Shown: positions 50,342-58,871 of the stretch, one piece after another
Layout: each line of letters starts with the position of its first letter
Numbering within the stretch: position 1 is the first letter of the stretch
Origin: Rufibacter glacialis
GTDB lineage: Bacteria; Bacteroidota; Bacteroidia; Cytophagales; Hymenobacteraceae
Assembly: GCF_008271745.1 (NCBI RefSeq)
Contig: NZ_VKKZ01000024.1
Location: 1-64,000 of the forward strand
Reading direction: 5' to 3'
DNA: 64,000 nt
Translations under genes and position numbers: made by a program
The notes under the pieces: model-generated
What the model saw: only the letters and a program-made list of their open reading frames with translations
Told to the model about the DNA's origin: nothing
The model's database searches: none

Positions 50342-50650
50342 ATGTACGCAATTGTAGAAATCGCTGGGGTCCAGACGAAAGTAGAGAGCGGTAAGTTCTT
50401 CTACACTAACAAGCTTTCCGGCAATGAGGGTGACGCCGTAGAGTTCGCCAATGTTCTTTTAACTGATGACAACGGTACTTTATCTGTAGGTGCTCCGTTC
50501 CTTGACAACATCAAGGTGACTGGCACTATCCAGGGACACGCCAAAGCCGACAAGGTGATCGTCTTCAAGAAGAAAAGAAGAAAAGGCTACAAGAAGAAAA
50601 ACGGTCACCGCCAACAGTACACCAAAGTGTTGATCAACACCATTGGTTAA
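50342..50650 (+). CDS. rplU: 50S ribosomal protein L21
   Basis: This 102 aa protein starts MYAIVEIAGVQTKVESGKFF (ATG at 50342; the upstream in-frame extension covers the promoter) and has the L21 features GAPFLDNIKVTGTIQGHAKA and the basic KKKRRKGYKKKNGHRQQYT loop that contacts 23S rRNA. It is followed by rpmA in the conserved order. Confidence 0.97.
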   Translation: MYAIVEIAGVQTKVESGKFFYTNKLSGNEGDAVEFANVLLTDDNGTLSVGAPFLDNIKVTGTIQGHAKADKVIVFKKKRRKGYKKKNGHRQQYTKVLINTIG

Positions 50651-50721
50651 TTTTTGAGGTAAGTAGTAATTATTGTAGAACCTATTCCTGGAGTTTTTCC
50701 CGGGATTAAAATAGACTAGAA

Positions 50722-51027
50722 ATGGCTCACAAAAAAGGTGTCGGTAGTTCTAACAACGGCCGCGAATCACATTCCAAACGCCTAGGCGTAAAAATCTTCG
50801 GTGGCCAAGCCATCAACGCTGGTAACATCATCGTGCGCCAGCGCGGTACAGCCCACCACCCAGGTGCTAACGTAGGTATTGGCAAAGACCATACTCTGTT
50901 CGCCCTGACTGATGGTGTTGTATCTTTCAAAAAAGGCGTGAAGAACCGTTCTTTCGTATCTGTTCTTCCCCGCGAAGTAGATGCTGCTCAGGTGACCACT
51001 TCTCCTTCAGACGAAGTATCTGCCTAA
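50722..51027 (+). CDS. rpmA: 50S ribosomal protein L27
   Basis: This 101 aa protein begins [20 protein letters not shown] with [20 protein letters not shown] and [20 protein letters not shown], the conserved L27 core at the peptidyl transferase centre. There is no N-terminal extension requiring cleavage. It ends before a strong terminator. Confidence 0.97.
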   Translation: MAHKKGVGSSNNGRESHSKRLGVKIFGGQAINAGNIIVRQRGTAHHPGANVGIGKDHTLFALTDGVVSFKKGVKNRSFVSVLPREVDAAQVTTSPSDEVSA

Positions 51028-51060
51028 GCGCCCCCTCGGCTTCCGCCGATCAAAATCCTT

Positions 51061-51093
51061 AAAGAAGGCTGCCCCACAAGGCAGCCTTCTTTG
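51061..51093 (+). terminator. Rho-independent terminator after rpmA
   Basis: AAAGAAGGCTGCC pairs with GGCAGCCTTCTTT around CCACAA, followed by GTTTT. Confidence 0.9.
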
Positions 51094-51128
51094 TTTTAGG
51101 GCCGTTTTGCAGAAAAGTAGCTCTAAAC
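51093..51128. repeat. Family A repeat directly after the rpmA terminator
   Basis: GTTTTAGGGCCGTTTTGCAG plus AAAAGTAGCTCTAAAC. Confidence 0.8.
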
Positions 51129-51214
51129 ACCTGGCAAGAAAGCTGCCCCTCTACGCCACCAAAGATGTATTGCCTGGATGATCTTTGGATTTAGCGGGTG
51201 TTTTTGAGAAAACG

Positions 51215-51292
51215 GGAAGGGAACGGCTGTGGCACAGACACTCGCAGGTCTTGCAGACACTACGAGGTCTTTTGAGCAGACGGTTTTGGGGA
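51215..51292. repeat. Single copy of the GACACTCG-type repeat arm
   Basis: GGGAACGGCTGTGGCACAGA, then CACTCGCAGGTC...GACACTACGAGGTCTTTTGAGC, matches each arm of the giant palindrome at 15918-16411 over about 75 bp. It sits in a gene-free spacer (51028-51789). Confidence 0.75.
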
Positions 51293-51331
51293 GGAAACAG
51301 CCAAGGGAAGGGGGTAACCGGAATATGTAAA

Positions 51332-51360
51332 CATCCCCCTTTGCCCCCTTCAAAGGGGAG
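51332..51360. repeat. CCCCCTT-type hairpin, orphan copy
   Basis: CATCCCCCTTTGCCCCCTTC plus AAAGGGGAG resembles the right arm beside the DUF559 gene (14839-14867), but no DUF559 gene is near. Confidence 0.65.
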
Positions 51361-51464
51361 TATGGGGAATGCGTGGGAGACGCCAAATAAATGCGCAGGA
51401 CAGCGGATAGCAATGGGTAAGAGACAACAATTGAATGGGAAAGAGCAATAGAAGGAAATGCGCG

Positions 51465-51492
51465 GGAGACAAGGCGGTGCCGTTGTCTCTAC
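51465..51492. repeat. GTAGAGAC-type intergenic palindrome, second copy
   Basis: GGAGACAAGGCGGTGCCGTT plus GTCTCTAC is a hyphenated palindrome related to 20924-20952. Nothing gene-like is seen from 51500 to 51789. Confidence 0.6.
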
Positions 51493-51789
51493 AGAGGGCT
51501 CATCACCTTCACCTTTGATAACTTTCCCTTGTTCCAGTCTTTCCCGAGCGCGCCTCGCTTTTGGCCCTAGATGAACGTTTACCAAGAGCAATAGACGCCT
51601 CAGGCCGAAAGGGCAGTGCGAGAGGGGAAGACGGGGCCTCGCGGCCGTGAGCGCACGGAGGGTGGCGATGAAAAGACCAAGCATAAGGGCCTCGCAGGCA
51701 GCAGCCACTACGCCAGCTATGGCAAAAGGCATGCACCGGCGTAAGGCATGCCTTGGGGTAAGGCCTGCACCCCAACTACAGCAATTCCA

Positions 51790-52602
51790 TCAATGCGGCG
51801 CCTCTGCAAAAGAAACAGATGAGTCAACCCCAGAAGAAACAGGCGTAAGGGCATACAACACCGGCTTACTAGGGCTGGCATCCAGGACTAAACTGGTCAC
51901 CTGCAGGTTCAACAGATACCATCCATCTTCCACGGCATCGGGCACAAAAATGAGTTCAGTAATGGTGGCGTGGGTGCGGGTTTTAAACGGATACTGCCAA
52001 AACGCATGGTGCGCGAGCAAAGCCCCGCCGTCTTCCTCACGGTCCACGGAGGGCAAGTCCAGGAGCAGGTGCTCTATCCCGTGCTGGGCCAGGTACTGCG
52101 CGAGCGAAGGTTCCAGGTAGGTGGGGTTGGTGCCGGAATACTGGGCGGTGCGCTTCTCCCCTCCGTTAGGCAGGGTGCGTACCACCAGGGCTTCGGGCAG
52201 GAACTGCGGGTCTAACTGCGCCTGCACCTCCTCCGCCATGACGACCGCATCACCGTTCTCCTGCACGCGGGGCGTCACCGAGACCACCTGAGCCACGAAC
52301 AGGAACCGGTCCAGGCATTGATCCAGCGTGGCGGCAGGATCGGGTGAGATGTGGCCGTAGCACTCGGTGTGGGTGCCGTTGCCATGGGGCGTGAGGTGCA
52401 CGCGCTGGTAATTGGTGGAGCCGCCCAGGGCCACGCTGCCCACAAAACTGCCTACCGTGATGGTTTCTACCTGTACCGGTTCGGCCCAGAAGCAGTTTAC
52501 GTTTTCTGGGCCCGGCGCCAGGGGCAGCGAGATATCCAGCGGTTGCAGCGGGTTGAACTGGTACGTGCGGTGCTTGAAGGTGAGGGAGGCGGCAGACAGC
52601 AT
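51790..52602 (-). CDS. Cyclase family protein (kynurenine formamidase-like)
   Basis: This 270 aa protein has the metal motif HxxxxGTHxxxxxH in LTPHGNGTHTECYGHISPDP, the signature of the cyclase/kynurenine formamidase family, plus DISLPLAPGPENVNCFW near the N-terminus and LLLDLPSVDREEDGG. The ATG at 52602 is chosen; a longer frame upstream would cross a family A repeat. It is a likely cytosolic amide or cyclic-ester hydrolase, and no tryptophan-catabolism genes are beside it, so the substrate remains open. Confidence 0.85.
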   Translation of the reverse strand: MLSAASLTFKHRTYQFNPLQPLDISLPLAPGPENVNCFWAEPVQVETITVGSFVGSVALGGSTNYQRVHLTPHGNGTHTECYGHISPDPAATLDQCLDRFLFVAQVVSVTPRVQENGDAVVMAEEVQAQLDPQFLPEALVVRTLPNGGEKRTAQYSGTNPTYLEPSLAQYLAQHGIEHLLLDLPSVDREEDGGALLAHHAFWQYPFKTRTHATITELIFVPDAVEDGWYLLNLQVTSLVLDASPSKPVLYALTPVSSGVDSSVSFAEAPH

Positions 52603-52609
52603 AGACAAC

Positions 52610-52644
52610 GTTTTAGACCTGTTTTGGCTAAAATAAGGGAAAAC
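52610..52644. repeat. Family A repeat upstream of the cyclase gene
   Basis: GTTTTAGACCTGTTTTGGCT plus AAAATAAGGGAAAAC, 8 bp before the start codon of the minus-strand gene. Confidence 0.65.
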
Positions 52645-52761
52645 AGGAAGCAACACCACTTTTACTTTAGCACCAGGAAGTAGGTAAGGGTCTGTGAGTA
52701 GTGGCCAATGCCATGGTGGCTACAGTAGACCGGCTTTACTTCTTCCGCTGATCAGACGGCC

Positions 52762-53334
52762 TTACTTGATTACCAGGTTATATTTCGCCAGCAGACCCAG
52801 TGCCCCTTGCGGCGAGAACTTGGCTTTCTTCACGCGGTTCAGCTCGGGGTCCAGGGTGTAGTTATGGGCCGTCCTGAAATCGGCTTTCTCCAGGTTGGTG
52901 CGCTGGAACACGGTGCGGTCCAGGTCACAGGACTGGAAAGAGGCCTCGGTGAGGTCCGCGTCCGTGAAGTTGGCTTCTTTGATGCTGCAGGTCTCAAACA
53001 GCGTCTTTTTCAGGTTCTTTTTCCCGAAGTAGGTGTAATCAAGGGAGCAGCCTTTGAACCGAACCGAGAACAGGAAATCATGGCAGTGACTGAAGTCTAC
53101 GCCCACCAGCTTACAGTTCACAAAGGAGACATCCTGCAGCTTGGAGTAGCTTAGCTGCACCATGCTCAAATTGCAGTCCTCAAACTTACAGTCCGTGAAG
53201 CTGTTCTGGGAGAAGTTGGAGTTGGAGAAGTCACAGTGCGTGAAGGTACAGTTCTCAAACTCGCGGCCCGCCACGGTTTTGTCAGCGTAGCTGATCTGGT
53301 CAAAAGTCTTGTCTTGATGGAACGTCTCAGTCAT
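52762..53334 (-). CDS. Pentapeptide repeat protein
   Basis: This 190 aa protein is built largely of A(D/N)LxX-type five-residue repeats (EFENCTFTHCDFSNSNFSQN, SFTDCKFEDCNLSMVQLSYS, ANFTDADLTEASFQSCDLDR), forming a right-handed quadrilateral helix. Qnr/MfpA relatives of similar length mimic DNA and protect gyrase, but most family members have unknown targets. The C-terminal helix (LDPELNRVKKAKFSPQGALG) probably serves dimerisation. A family A-like sequence (53379-53406) with a minus-strand TACTTTTG lies just upstream. Confidence 0.88.
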   Translation of the reverse strand: MTETFHQDKTFDQISYADKTVAGREFENCTFTHCDFSNSNFSQNSFTDCKFEDCNLSMVQLSYSKLQDVSFVNCKLVGVDFSHCHDFLFSVRFKGCSLDYTYFGKKNLKKTLFETCSIKEANFTDADLTEASFQSCDLDRTVFQRTNLEKADFRTAHNYTLDPELNRVKKAKFSPQGALGLLAKYNLVIK

Positions 53335-53515
53335 GGGAAAAGGGGCCGCTATTGGGGGCGAAGAGAAATGCGATAAGCGGCTGTTTTGGCAAAAGTAGGT
53401 GAAAAATAGAGTTTTACCGGCCTTGCGTTTCTCACTTCTTCCTATCCAAACTGCTCCTGTACCAAGCAGAAAAGCCTTTCCGGGCGCTGCTGCAACTACC
53501 CTTTCTCCCGCGGTT

Positions 53516-54616
53516 TTACCAGTTGATCTTTTTCTGGAGAAACTGGATGAGTTGGTTGGCCAGCGCCTGCTGCTCTTCTACCCGCGGGTGGCCCGGGGTG
53601 TCTTTGTAAGGCGCGAACAGGGTGTACACCTTCTGGTCCTGGAGGCCGGCCACGGCTTTCTCCACGTAACCCGGCCACGGCGAGCCGGCGCGGGTGATGT
53701 CCATGTTGCCCAGCATGGCCACAATATGGGCGTGGGGGTATTTGGCTCTAATGCTTTTCACGAAGTTCTGGTAGGCGGTGATCAGGAACTCCTCAGAGGG
53801 TTTGGTGGTGCCAAACCGGCGCTTGAACTGGGCGTGGTTGGGCTGGTTCACAAGCCAGGAATCGTTCTGGAAGAGGTTGATCACCACCACGTCAGGCTGC
53901 TTCTGCTGGGCGAAGTCCCATTTGCTGCTGGGGTCTGAGGGGTTGAGGCGGTCATACAGCTCCGGCATGATAAGCGGCTCCCAACTAATCGTGACGCCTA
54001 TGCCGCTCTTGCAGACACAGGTATAGTCGGCGTCAAAGAAGCGGGCGGCCAGGGCGGCGTAACTCACGTAGTGGTTCGTGTTGGTGCCGGCCCAGGAGTC
54101 TTTGCCCGAGTAATCTTCCACGGCATAGCCGGCCGTGATGGAGTTGCCGTAAAACTCCATCCTTCTGGTTTTGGGAGCGGCCGCGGGGAGCGTTTTGCCC
54201 CCGTTTTCCAATTCAAAGCCATAAAACGTGGTGGTACCTTTGTCCCACTCGGTGCGCTTGAACAGCTCTACCGTATGCTTGCCCGGGGCCAGCCTAGTGG
54301 CCAGTGTGTACAGTTTGGAGGTAGTGTCTGGTTGCAAGATAGAGAGGCTGTCGCCGTCAATGATCACGTTGTAGTAGCTTTTGCCGCTGCTGTCTTTCAG
54401 GCGCGCCTTTACTCCCGTTCCCTCAAAATTCAGCTTCACCGAGGTACCCGACCAGTACAGTTCAGCCGTCTCCTGCGATGGTTTCCCTACTCGGCCCATA
54501 TAGGCCACCTGCTTGTCTTGGGGTGCAACAGAAACGCTTTTTTGGGGGACACAGCCGATGGTCCAGAGAAGGACGGCCACAAAAGCCGGTAACCTGAGCA
54601 AGGCAGAAAGACGCAT
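53516..54616 (-). CDS. SGNH/GDSL esterase lipoprotein, carbohydrate esterase family 2-like
   Basis: This 366 aa protein has a lipobox (WTIGC, Cys22), an N-terminal beta-sandwich (about 40-150, VGKPSQETAELYWSGTSVKL) and an SGNH hydrolase domain with the nucleophile in MEFYGNSITAGYA (Ser) and the late catalytic pair region PGHPRVEEQ. The two-domain order matches CE2-type acetyl-xylan or deacetylase enzymes. It is expected at the outer membrane or periplasm and to remove acetyl groups from polysaccharides. Confidence 0.88.
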   Translation of the reverse strand: MRLSALLRLPAFVAVLLWTIGCVPQKSVSVAPQDKQVAYMGRVGKPSQETAELYWSGTSVKLNFEGTGVKARLKDSSGKSYYNVIIDGDSLSILQPDTTSKLYTLATRLAPGKHTVELFKRTEWDKGTTTFYGFELENGGKTLPAAAPKTRRMEFYGNSITAGYAVEDYSGKDSWAGTNTNHYVSYAALAARFFDADYTCVCKSGIGVTISWEPLIMPELYDRLNPSDPSSKWDFAQQKQPDVVVINLFQNDSWLVNQPNHAQFKRRFGTTKPSEEFLITAYQNFVKSIRAKYPHAHIVAMLGNMDITRAGSPWPGYVEKAVAGLQDQKVYTLFAPYKDTPGHPRVEEQQALANQLIQFLQKKINW

Positions 54617-54748
54617 AGAAAGAAAGTTGGCAGGGTGAAAAGTGGTGCCGGTAAAGATGAGGAGAACCCCTTTTGTTTCAAAGCCCCCTGCCAGGAAAAC
54701 CTGCTTCCCAGCCTTCCGCTCCTGGCCAACTTTCTCTCTGAACGCGGG

Positions 54749-55108
54749 CTATTTAAGCTTTCCTTCCCATTTCTCCGGCCTAAAAATGAGCGGCATGGAA
54801 TCTGGCAGTTGCTGTTGCAACGGCGCGAACATAGGATGGCTCGCCAGATCAGCCGTGGTACCCATGACTTGCCCGGATGGGGCAGTATTCGGCAGGTCTG
54901 TTGCTCTTGGTGCCGTTATCTCAGGCCCGGCAGTGGCTGGTGCAACAGAGGTGGTGCTATCAAGGGTGGCAGGCTGCGGTGAAGTAGTTTTGAAAAGGAA
55001 CATGGCTCCGCCGAGGAGGGCCAAAAGCAGGAGGGCAAACCCAACGGAGAAGAATGACTTTTTCTGCCGGGCAGCACTGGCAGGGCTGGGGTGGGTGAGT
55101 GGTTCCAT
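54749..55108 (-). CDS. Hypothetical single-pass membrane protein, 119 aa
   Basis: The ATG at 55108 (MEPLTHPSPAS) is chosen. A membrane helix covers residues about 21-40 (FFSVGFALLLLALLGGAMFLF), followed by a Pro/Thr/Ala-rich stretch and a short C-terminal element (LASHPMFAPLQQQLPDSMPL). The family is unknown. It is bounded by spacers, with a family A repeat at 55141. Confidence 0.65.
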   Translation of the reverse strand: MEPLTHPSPASAARQKKSFFSVGFALLLLALLGGAMFLFKTTSPQPATLDSTTSVAPATAGPEITAPRATDLPNTAPSGQVMGTTADLASHPMFAPLQQQLPDSMPLIFRPEKWEGKLK

Positions 55109-55140
55109 CGTCAGTAGTGGTTGGTTTCCCAGAAGATGCA

Positions 55141-55174
55141 TTTAGAGGCCGTTTTTCATAAAGCAGCCCTAAAC
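55141..55174. repeat. Family A repeat
   Basis: TTTAGAGGCCGTTTTTCATA plus AAGCAGCCCTAAAC, between the MBL-fold gene and the 119-aa gene. Confidence 0.75.
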
Positions 55175-55237
55175 AAACGCGCTCCTGCTCAGGCAGGGAA
55201 AACCCTCTGAAAACGGAACCTGACCCCTAAACAGGGT

Positions 55238-56362
55238 TTACTCCAGCCCTTTCCACCATGGGGTCTGCGGTAAATTCTCCTGAAGGCTCCAGCGTTGCCC
55301 AATGAGCGGCGTGGCCAGTTGGATGTTGTGCTGCCGTGCGGCTTTGGAGAGGCGTTCAATAGGGTCTTTCCAGTGGTGCAGCGCCAGCGAGAAAGCGCCC
55401 CAGTGGGTGGACATGAGCACTTTCCCTTTCAGGTCCAGGTGGGCCTGGGCGGTTTGCTCGGGCATCATGTGAATGTAGCGCCAGGCTTCGTTGTACTGGC
55501 CGCACTCCAGCAAGGTGAGGTCAAAGGGACCGTATTTCTTGCCTATTTCCTTGAAATGCATGTCATACCCAGAGTCGCCGCCGAAGTAGACCGAGCTCTC
55601 CCCGCTTTTCACCACCCAGGAACACCACAGGGTCTCGTCCCGGTCGGTGAGGCCGCGGCCCGAGAAGTGGCGGGCGGGGGTGGAAGCCAGGAACAGGCCC
55701 TCTATCTCGGTGGTTTCCCACCAGTCCAGCTCGGTGATCTTGCCGGCGTCTACGCCCCAGCGTTGCAGGTGCGCAGCCACCCCCAACGGTACCACAAAGC
55801 GGGCGGTTTTTTCTTTCAGCTTCAGAATGGTGCCGCGGTCCAGGTGGTCATAGTGGTCATGCGAGAGCAGCACGATGTCTAGCGGCGGCAAATCTTCTAT
55901 GGCCAGGGGAAGCTTTTCATTAAAGCGCTTGCTCCCGATAAAGGAAACCGGCGAGGCCCGCTGCCCCAGCATAGGATCGGCGAAGATGCGTTTCCCGTTT
56001 ACTTCCAGCAATACCGCTGAATGCCCGAACCAGGTGACGGTGATTCCCTTGGCCGGCGTTCCGGCAAAATCTTCTTTCTTCAAAGGCGCCATGGGCAAGA
56101 GCTGGGCCGGCGTGGCGCCTTCGGTGCCGCCAATGAACTTGGCAAAGATCTTCACCTTGTCCAGGAACGGGGCCTCGTCCATCATGGGAGTGGGAGAGAT
56201 ATTCTGGAACTTGCCGTCGCGGTAGTGCTTTGATTTCTGGATGCGGTCAAGACTCTGGCCCTGGGCGGCCGCCCCAAACTGCGGGGCCAGCGCCAGAAAA
56301 AGGAGGCCGCCAATGGTGGCCGTGGCAAGAAAGGAAAGCAGGAAGTACATAAATTTCTTCAT
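55238..56362 (-). CDS. MBL-fold metallo-hydrolase (NAPE-PLD/UlaG-like)
   Basis: This 374 aa protein begins with a membrane-inserting or signal segment (residues 1-28) and has the zinc motif HxHxDH as LSHDHYDH (His168, His170, Asp172, His173), with WFGHSAVLLEVNG before it and FGGDSGYDMHF, MMPEQTAQAH and STHWGAFSL after it. The arrangement is that of NAPE-PLD-like phosphodiesterases and UlaG-like lactonases. It should act in the envelope; the substrate is not clear. Confidence 0.9.
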   Translation of the reverse strand: MKKFMYFLLSFLATATIGGLLFLALAPQFGAAAQGQSLDRIQKSKHYRDGKFQNISPTPMMDEAPFLDKVKIFAKFIGGTEGATPAQLLPMAPLKKEDFAGTPAKGITVTWFGHSAVLLEVNGKRIFADPMLGQRASPVSFIGSKRFNEKLPLAIEDLPPLDIVLLSHDHYDHLDRGTILKLKEKTARFVVPLGVAAHLQRWGVDAGKITELDWWETTEIEGLFLASTPARHFSGRGLTDRDETLWCSWVVKSGESSVYFGGDSGYDMHFKEIGKKYGPFDLTLLECGQYNEAWRYIHMMPEQTAQAHLDLKGKVLMSTHWGAFSLALHHWKDPIERLSKAARQHNIQLATPLIGQRWSLQENLPQTPWWKGLE

Positions 56363-56448
56363 TGGCGATCTGGAACTATGACAAATACCACGGGCACAGG
56401 CGAATTGTTTAGGAATACCTTAACGGGGCGCGGCAGATGGTTAAAAAA

Positions 56449-56506
56449 AGATATCCTCTGTTTCAGGGCATCTTTTACGAAAGTAGCCCTAAAACAGAGG
56501 ATATCT
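56449..56506 (-). terminator. 21-bp hairpin built on a family A repeat
   Basis: AGATATCCTCTGTTTCAGGG plus C pairs (20 of 21 positions) with GCCCTAAAACAGAGGATATC plus T around a 16-base loop. The inner part (GGGC...TTTTACGAAAGTAGCCC) is a family A core. It lies 42 bp beyond the stop of the minus-strand lipoprotein gene. Confidence 0.75.
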
Positions 56507-56548
56507 GGAAAAGCGTTTCCGGCGGATTTCTGCCAGAAGGGGCACCCG

Positions 56549-57223
56549 TTAGTTAACTCTCAACGACCCAGGTTTTTTGAAGTGAAACGGAGCGGTGGAC
56601 GGTGCCTTGCGCAGGTTCGTTTTCACGTCGTCATCGTCATCGAGGTCTATCGGAATAGCGGCAACCTCACCGGCATAAAAGGCTTTCACGCCTTTGTTGT
56701 TCTCCAGCTGAAGATCACAGTCAATGGTGTAGTTGGGCTCTGCGCCTGATACCCTGATGGTGCCGCCGGTGATCATGAACTCCTCTTCGTTGTCTTCGGT
56801 GTCGCCGTCGCCGTTGGCGTCAATGTAGAAGGACGATTCTACAAAGACGTTTTGGGTTTTGAATTTGGCTTCGGCCTCTGTGTCGCTGGTCACCTTGCTC
56901 AGGTCGCCGTAGGCAAAGGTGCCCGCTTTGAACGAGGCAGTGCCGGCGGAGAGGAGGTAAAGCTCTAGGGTTACTTTAGGTTGCACGGTGGGGCCCACAG
57001 TATCTACCAGCGCAAAAGCCTTGAAATAATGGGTGTTCGAGTTTCGCACAAAGCCGAAGGGGCCAAAGTCTACCGTAAACGCCTGGTTCAGGCCATACTT
57101 GGCATTGTTGTACTCCAGTTCATTGGGGCGGGGAGTGTCATCATCGTCGTCACCGCAAGACACCGCCAAAAAACTGAACAGGAGCAAGGTCATTGCTCTA
57201 AAGGTAAGGGTACGTTTTTTCAT
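56549..57223 (-). CDS. Hypothetical 'SCGDDDDD' lipoprotein
   Basis: This 224 aa protein has a lipoprotein signal with Cys23 (FLAVSCGDDDDD), the acidic post-cysteine stretch that often marks surface-exposed lipoproteins in Bacteroidota. A beta-rich domain follows (KVTLELYLLSAGTASFKAG, YIDANGDGDTEDNEEEFMIT, the latter looking like a calcium-loop-like segment). No named domain is recognised. It is a single-gene unit with a long hairpin downstream. Confidence 0.8.
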   Translation of the reverse strand: MKKRTLTFRAMTLLLFSFLAVSCGDDDDDTPRPNELEYNNAKYGLNQAFTVDFGPFGFVRNSNTHYFKAFALVDTVGPTVQPKVTLELYLLSAGTASFKAGTFAYGDLSKVTSDTEAEAKFKTQNVFVESSFYIDANGDGDTEDNEEEFMITGGTIRVSGAEPNYTIDCDLQLENNKGVKAFYAGEVAAIPIDLDDDDDVKTNLRKAPSTAPFHFKKPGSLRVN

Positions 57224-57646
57224 GGGAGAGGTAATTGAAAAAGGTTAAGCTGAAAGAATAAGGTATACGCGTAGGTTGGTCTGACGTGGAAGAAGGTGTG
57301 GCATCTGTTTCTGTACCGTTTTTCTGCGGAAACGGTTGCTTCTTTACGGCCCGTTTTCCTTGAAACAGGCGCAAAACAGGACCTGAAGCAGAGGGCGCAC
57401 AAAGGGCATTACACTGGCAATAACCTGGTTTTTCAGCGCAACTCCAAACCATGGGGTAAAGGAAAGGCAGAACCCATGCTTTTTTACGGGCTTGCCCTTT
57501 TCTTCTTCTACGGGTGTCTTGGTTATTACGCCACCTGAGCCGCCCATAGGTGTGTTTCTGTCCGTAAGTTGTGCGGTGGATAAGTGATTCTCTCCTGAAA
57601 ACAGTTTATTGCCTGATTCTGATAAAAGGGGGCGTAAACGCGGGGG
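57224..57646. other. Spacer with a family A repeat
   Basis: The spacer between hemW and the lipoprotein gene carries a family A copy at 57343-57380 (TTTACGGCCCGTTTTCCTTG plus AAACAGGCGCAAAACAGG) and a smaller CCGTTTTTCTGCGGAAACGG palindrome at about 57317-57336. Short frames on both strands lack domains and are not supported as genes. Confidence 0.55.
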
Positions 57647-58786
57647 CTACACTTCTTCCTTCAGTAAGAACAGGTCCAGGGCAATTTCATCGGCGAGCAG
57701 CTTACCGGCCTCTGTGAGAACCAAAATCCTTTGCTCTTTTCGCAGCAACCCCTGGGCTTCTATTTTTTGAAGGTAAGGTGCGTGCAGGGTGACCAGGTCT
57801 ACGCCCCATTTCTCCTGGATGTAGGCCGTGTCACAGCCCCAGCTGGTGCGCAGGGTGGTCATCACGTACTCGTTCACCCGGTCTTCCACGGTAAGTTCTT
57901 CTACGGTGCACGGCAGTTGCCCCGCGGCCAGCGCCTGCACGTATTTGGGGTTGTGGGCGATGTTGAACTGGCGGCTCACTCCGTTGAAGGAATGCGCGCT
58001 GGGGCCTAGGCCCAGGTACGGCACCTGTTTCCAGTAGCTGCTGTTGTGCTTGCTCTCAAAACCGGGCTGGCAGAAGTTGGAGATCTCATAGTGCAGGAAG
58101 CCGTGGGCTTTGGCCTGGCTCATGAGCAACTCAAACTGCTGGGCCACGCGCTCCTCCTCGGCAGGTGTGAACTGGCCCTTCTTCAGCCGGTTCCCGAAGA
58201 CAGTGTTGGGTTCAATGGTGAGCGCGTAGCAGGAAAGGTGTTGCACGTTCAGGGCGAAGGCCTTGGCTAAATCCTGCTCCCACAGCGCTGCGTCCTCGGC
58301 CGGAATGCCGTAGATCAGGTCTAGGGAGATGTTGTCAAAGCCCAGCTCCTGCGCCATCTGAATGCAGGCCGCGGCCTCTGTGGCCGTATGCGGGCGGTTC
58401 ATGAGCTGCAGATGCGGGTCATGGAACGACTGCACCCCAATGCTGAGGCGGTTGATGCGGGTCTGGCGCAGGGCCTGCAGCTTCTCCAGGGTAAGGTCGT
58501 CTGGGTTGGCTTCCAGGGTGATCTCTGCAGCCGGGTTTACCGGGTGTTTTGCGTAAATGGCCTCTAAAAGACCGTTCAATTCCGCCACCGATAAGATAGA
58601 CGGCGTGCCGCCTCCAAAGTAAATGGTGTTGATGGTCTCGCCGCCCAGGTAGTCTTTTTGCAGGGCCAGTTCCTGGTGCATGGCCCGGAGCACCTGCTCT
58701 TTGAGGCCCATAGACGTACTGAAATGGAAATCGCAGTAGTGACAGGCTTGTTTGCAGAATGGGATATGAAGATAGATTCCGGCCAA
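57647..58786 (-). CDS. hemW: Radical SAM family heme chaperone HemW
   Basis: This 379 aa protein starts MAGIYLHIPFCKQACHYCDF, with the 4Fe-4S cysteines at 11, 15 and 18 and the HemW-type fourth cysteine missing after CDF (replaced by HFSTS). IYFGGGTPSIL, LEANPDDL, RLSIGVQSFHD and DLIYGIPAE are the usual radical-SAM and family motifs. HemW binds heme and delivers it to respiratory proteins; it was formerly annotated as an oxygen-independent coproporphyrinogen oxidase. The gene diverges from the BamA/TamA-type gene with 85 bp between starts. Confidence 0.93.
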   Translation of the reverse strand: MAGIYLHIPFCKQACHYCDFHFSTSMGLKEQVLRAMHQELALQKDYLGGETINTIYFGGGTPSILSVAELNGLLEAIYAKHPVNPAAEITLEANPDDLTLEKLQALRQTRINRLSIGVQSFHDPHLQLMNRPHTATEAAACIQMAQELGFDNISLDLIYGIPAEDAALWEQDLAKAFALNVQHLSCYALTIEPNTVFGNRLKKGQFTPAEEERVAQQFELLMSQAKAHGFLHYEISNFCQPGFESKHNSSYWKQVPYLGLGPSAHSFNGVSRQFNIAHNPKYVQALAAGQLPCTVEELTVEDRVNEYVMTTLRTSWGCDTAYIQEKWGVDLVTLHAPYLQKIEAQGLLRKEQRILVLTEAGKLLADEIALDLFLLKEEV

Positions 58787-58871
58787 AATATAATAGGGCT
58801 ATGGAAAGCGTTAGAGGTAAATGAAAGGGCCGTGGCCAACATTTGCCGCCTGCCCCGTACCTTTAGAAACA

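Noticed and set aside
51093-51128. Family A copy as a second terminator of rpmA
   Set aside because: A strong stem with a T-run directly precedes it; the imperfect repeat adds no clear termination signal.
57296-57538. Plus-strand 80-codon frame between the lipoprotein gene and hemW
   Set aside because: It translates two palindromic repeats and looks like a protein only in its last 20 hydrophobic residues.
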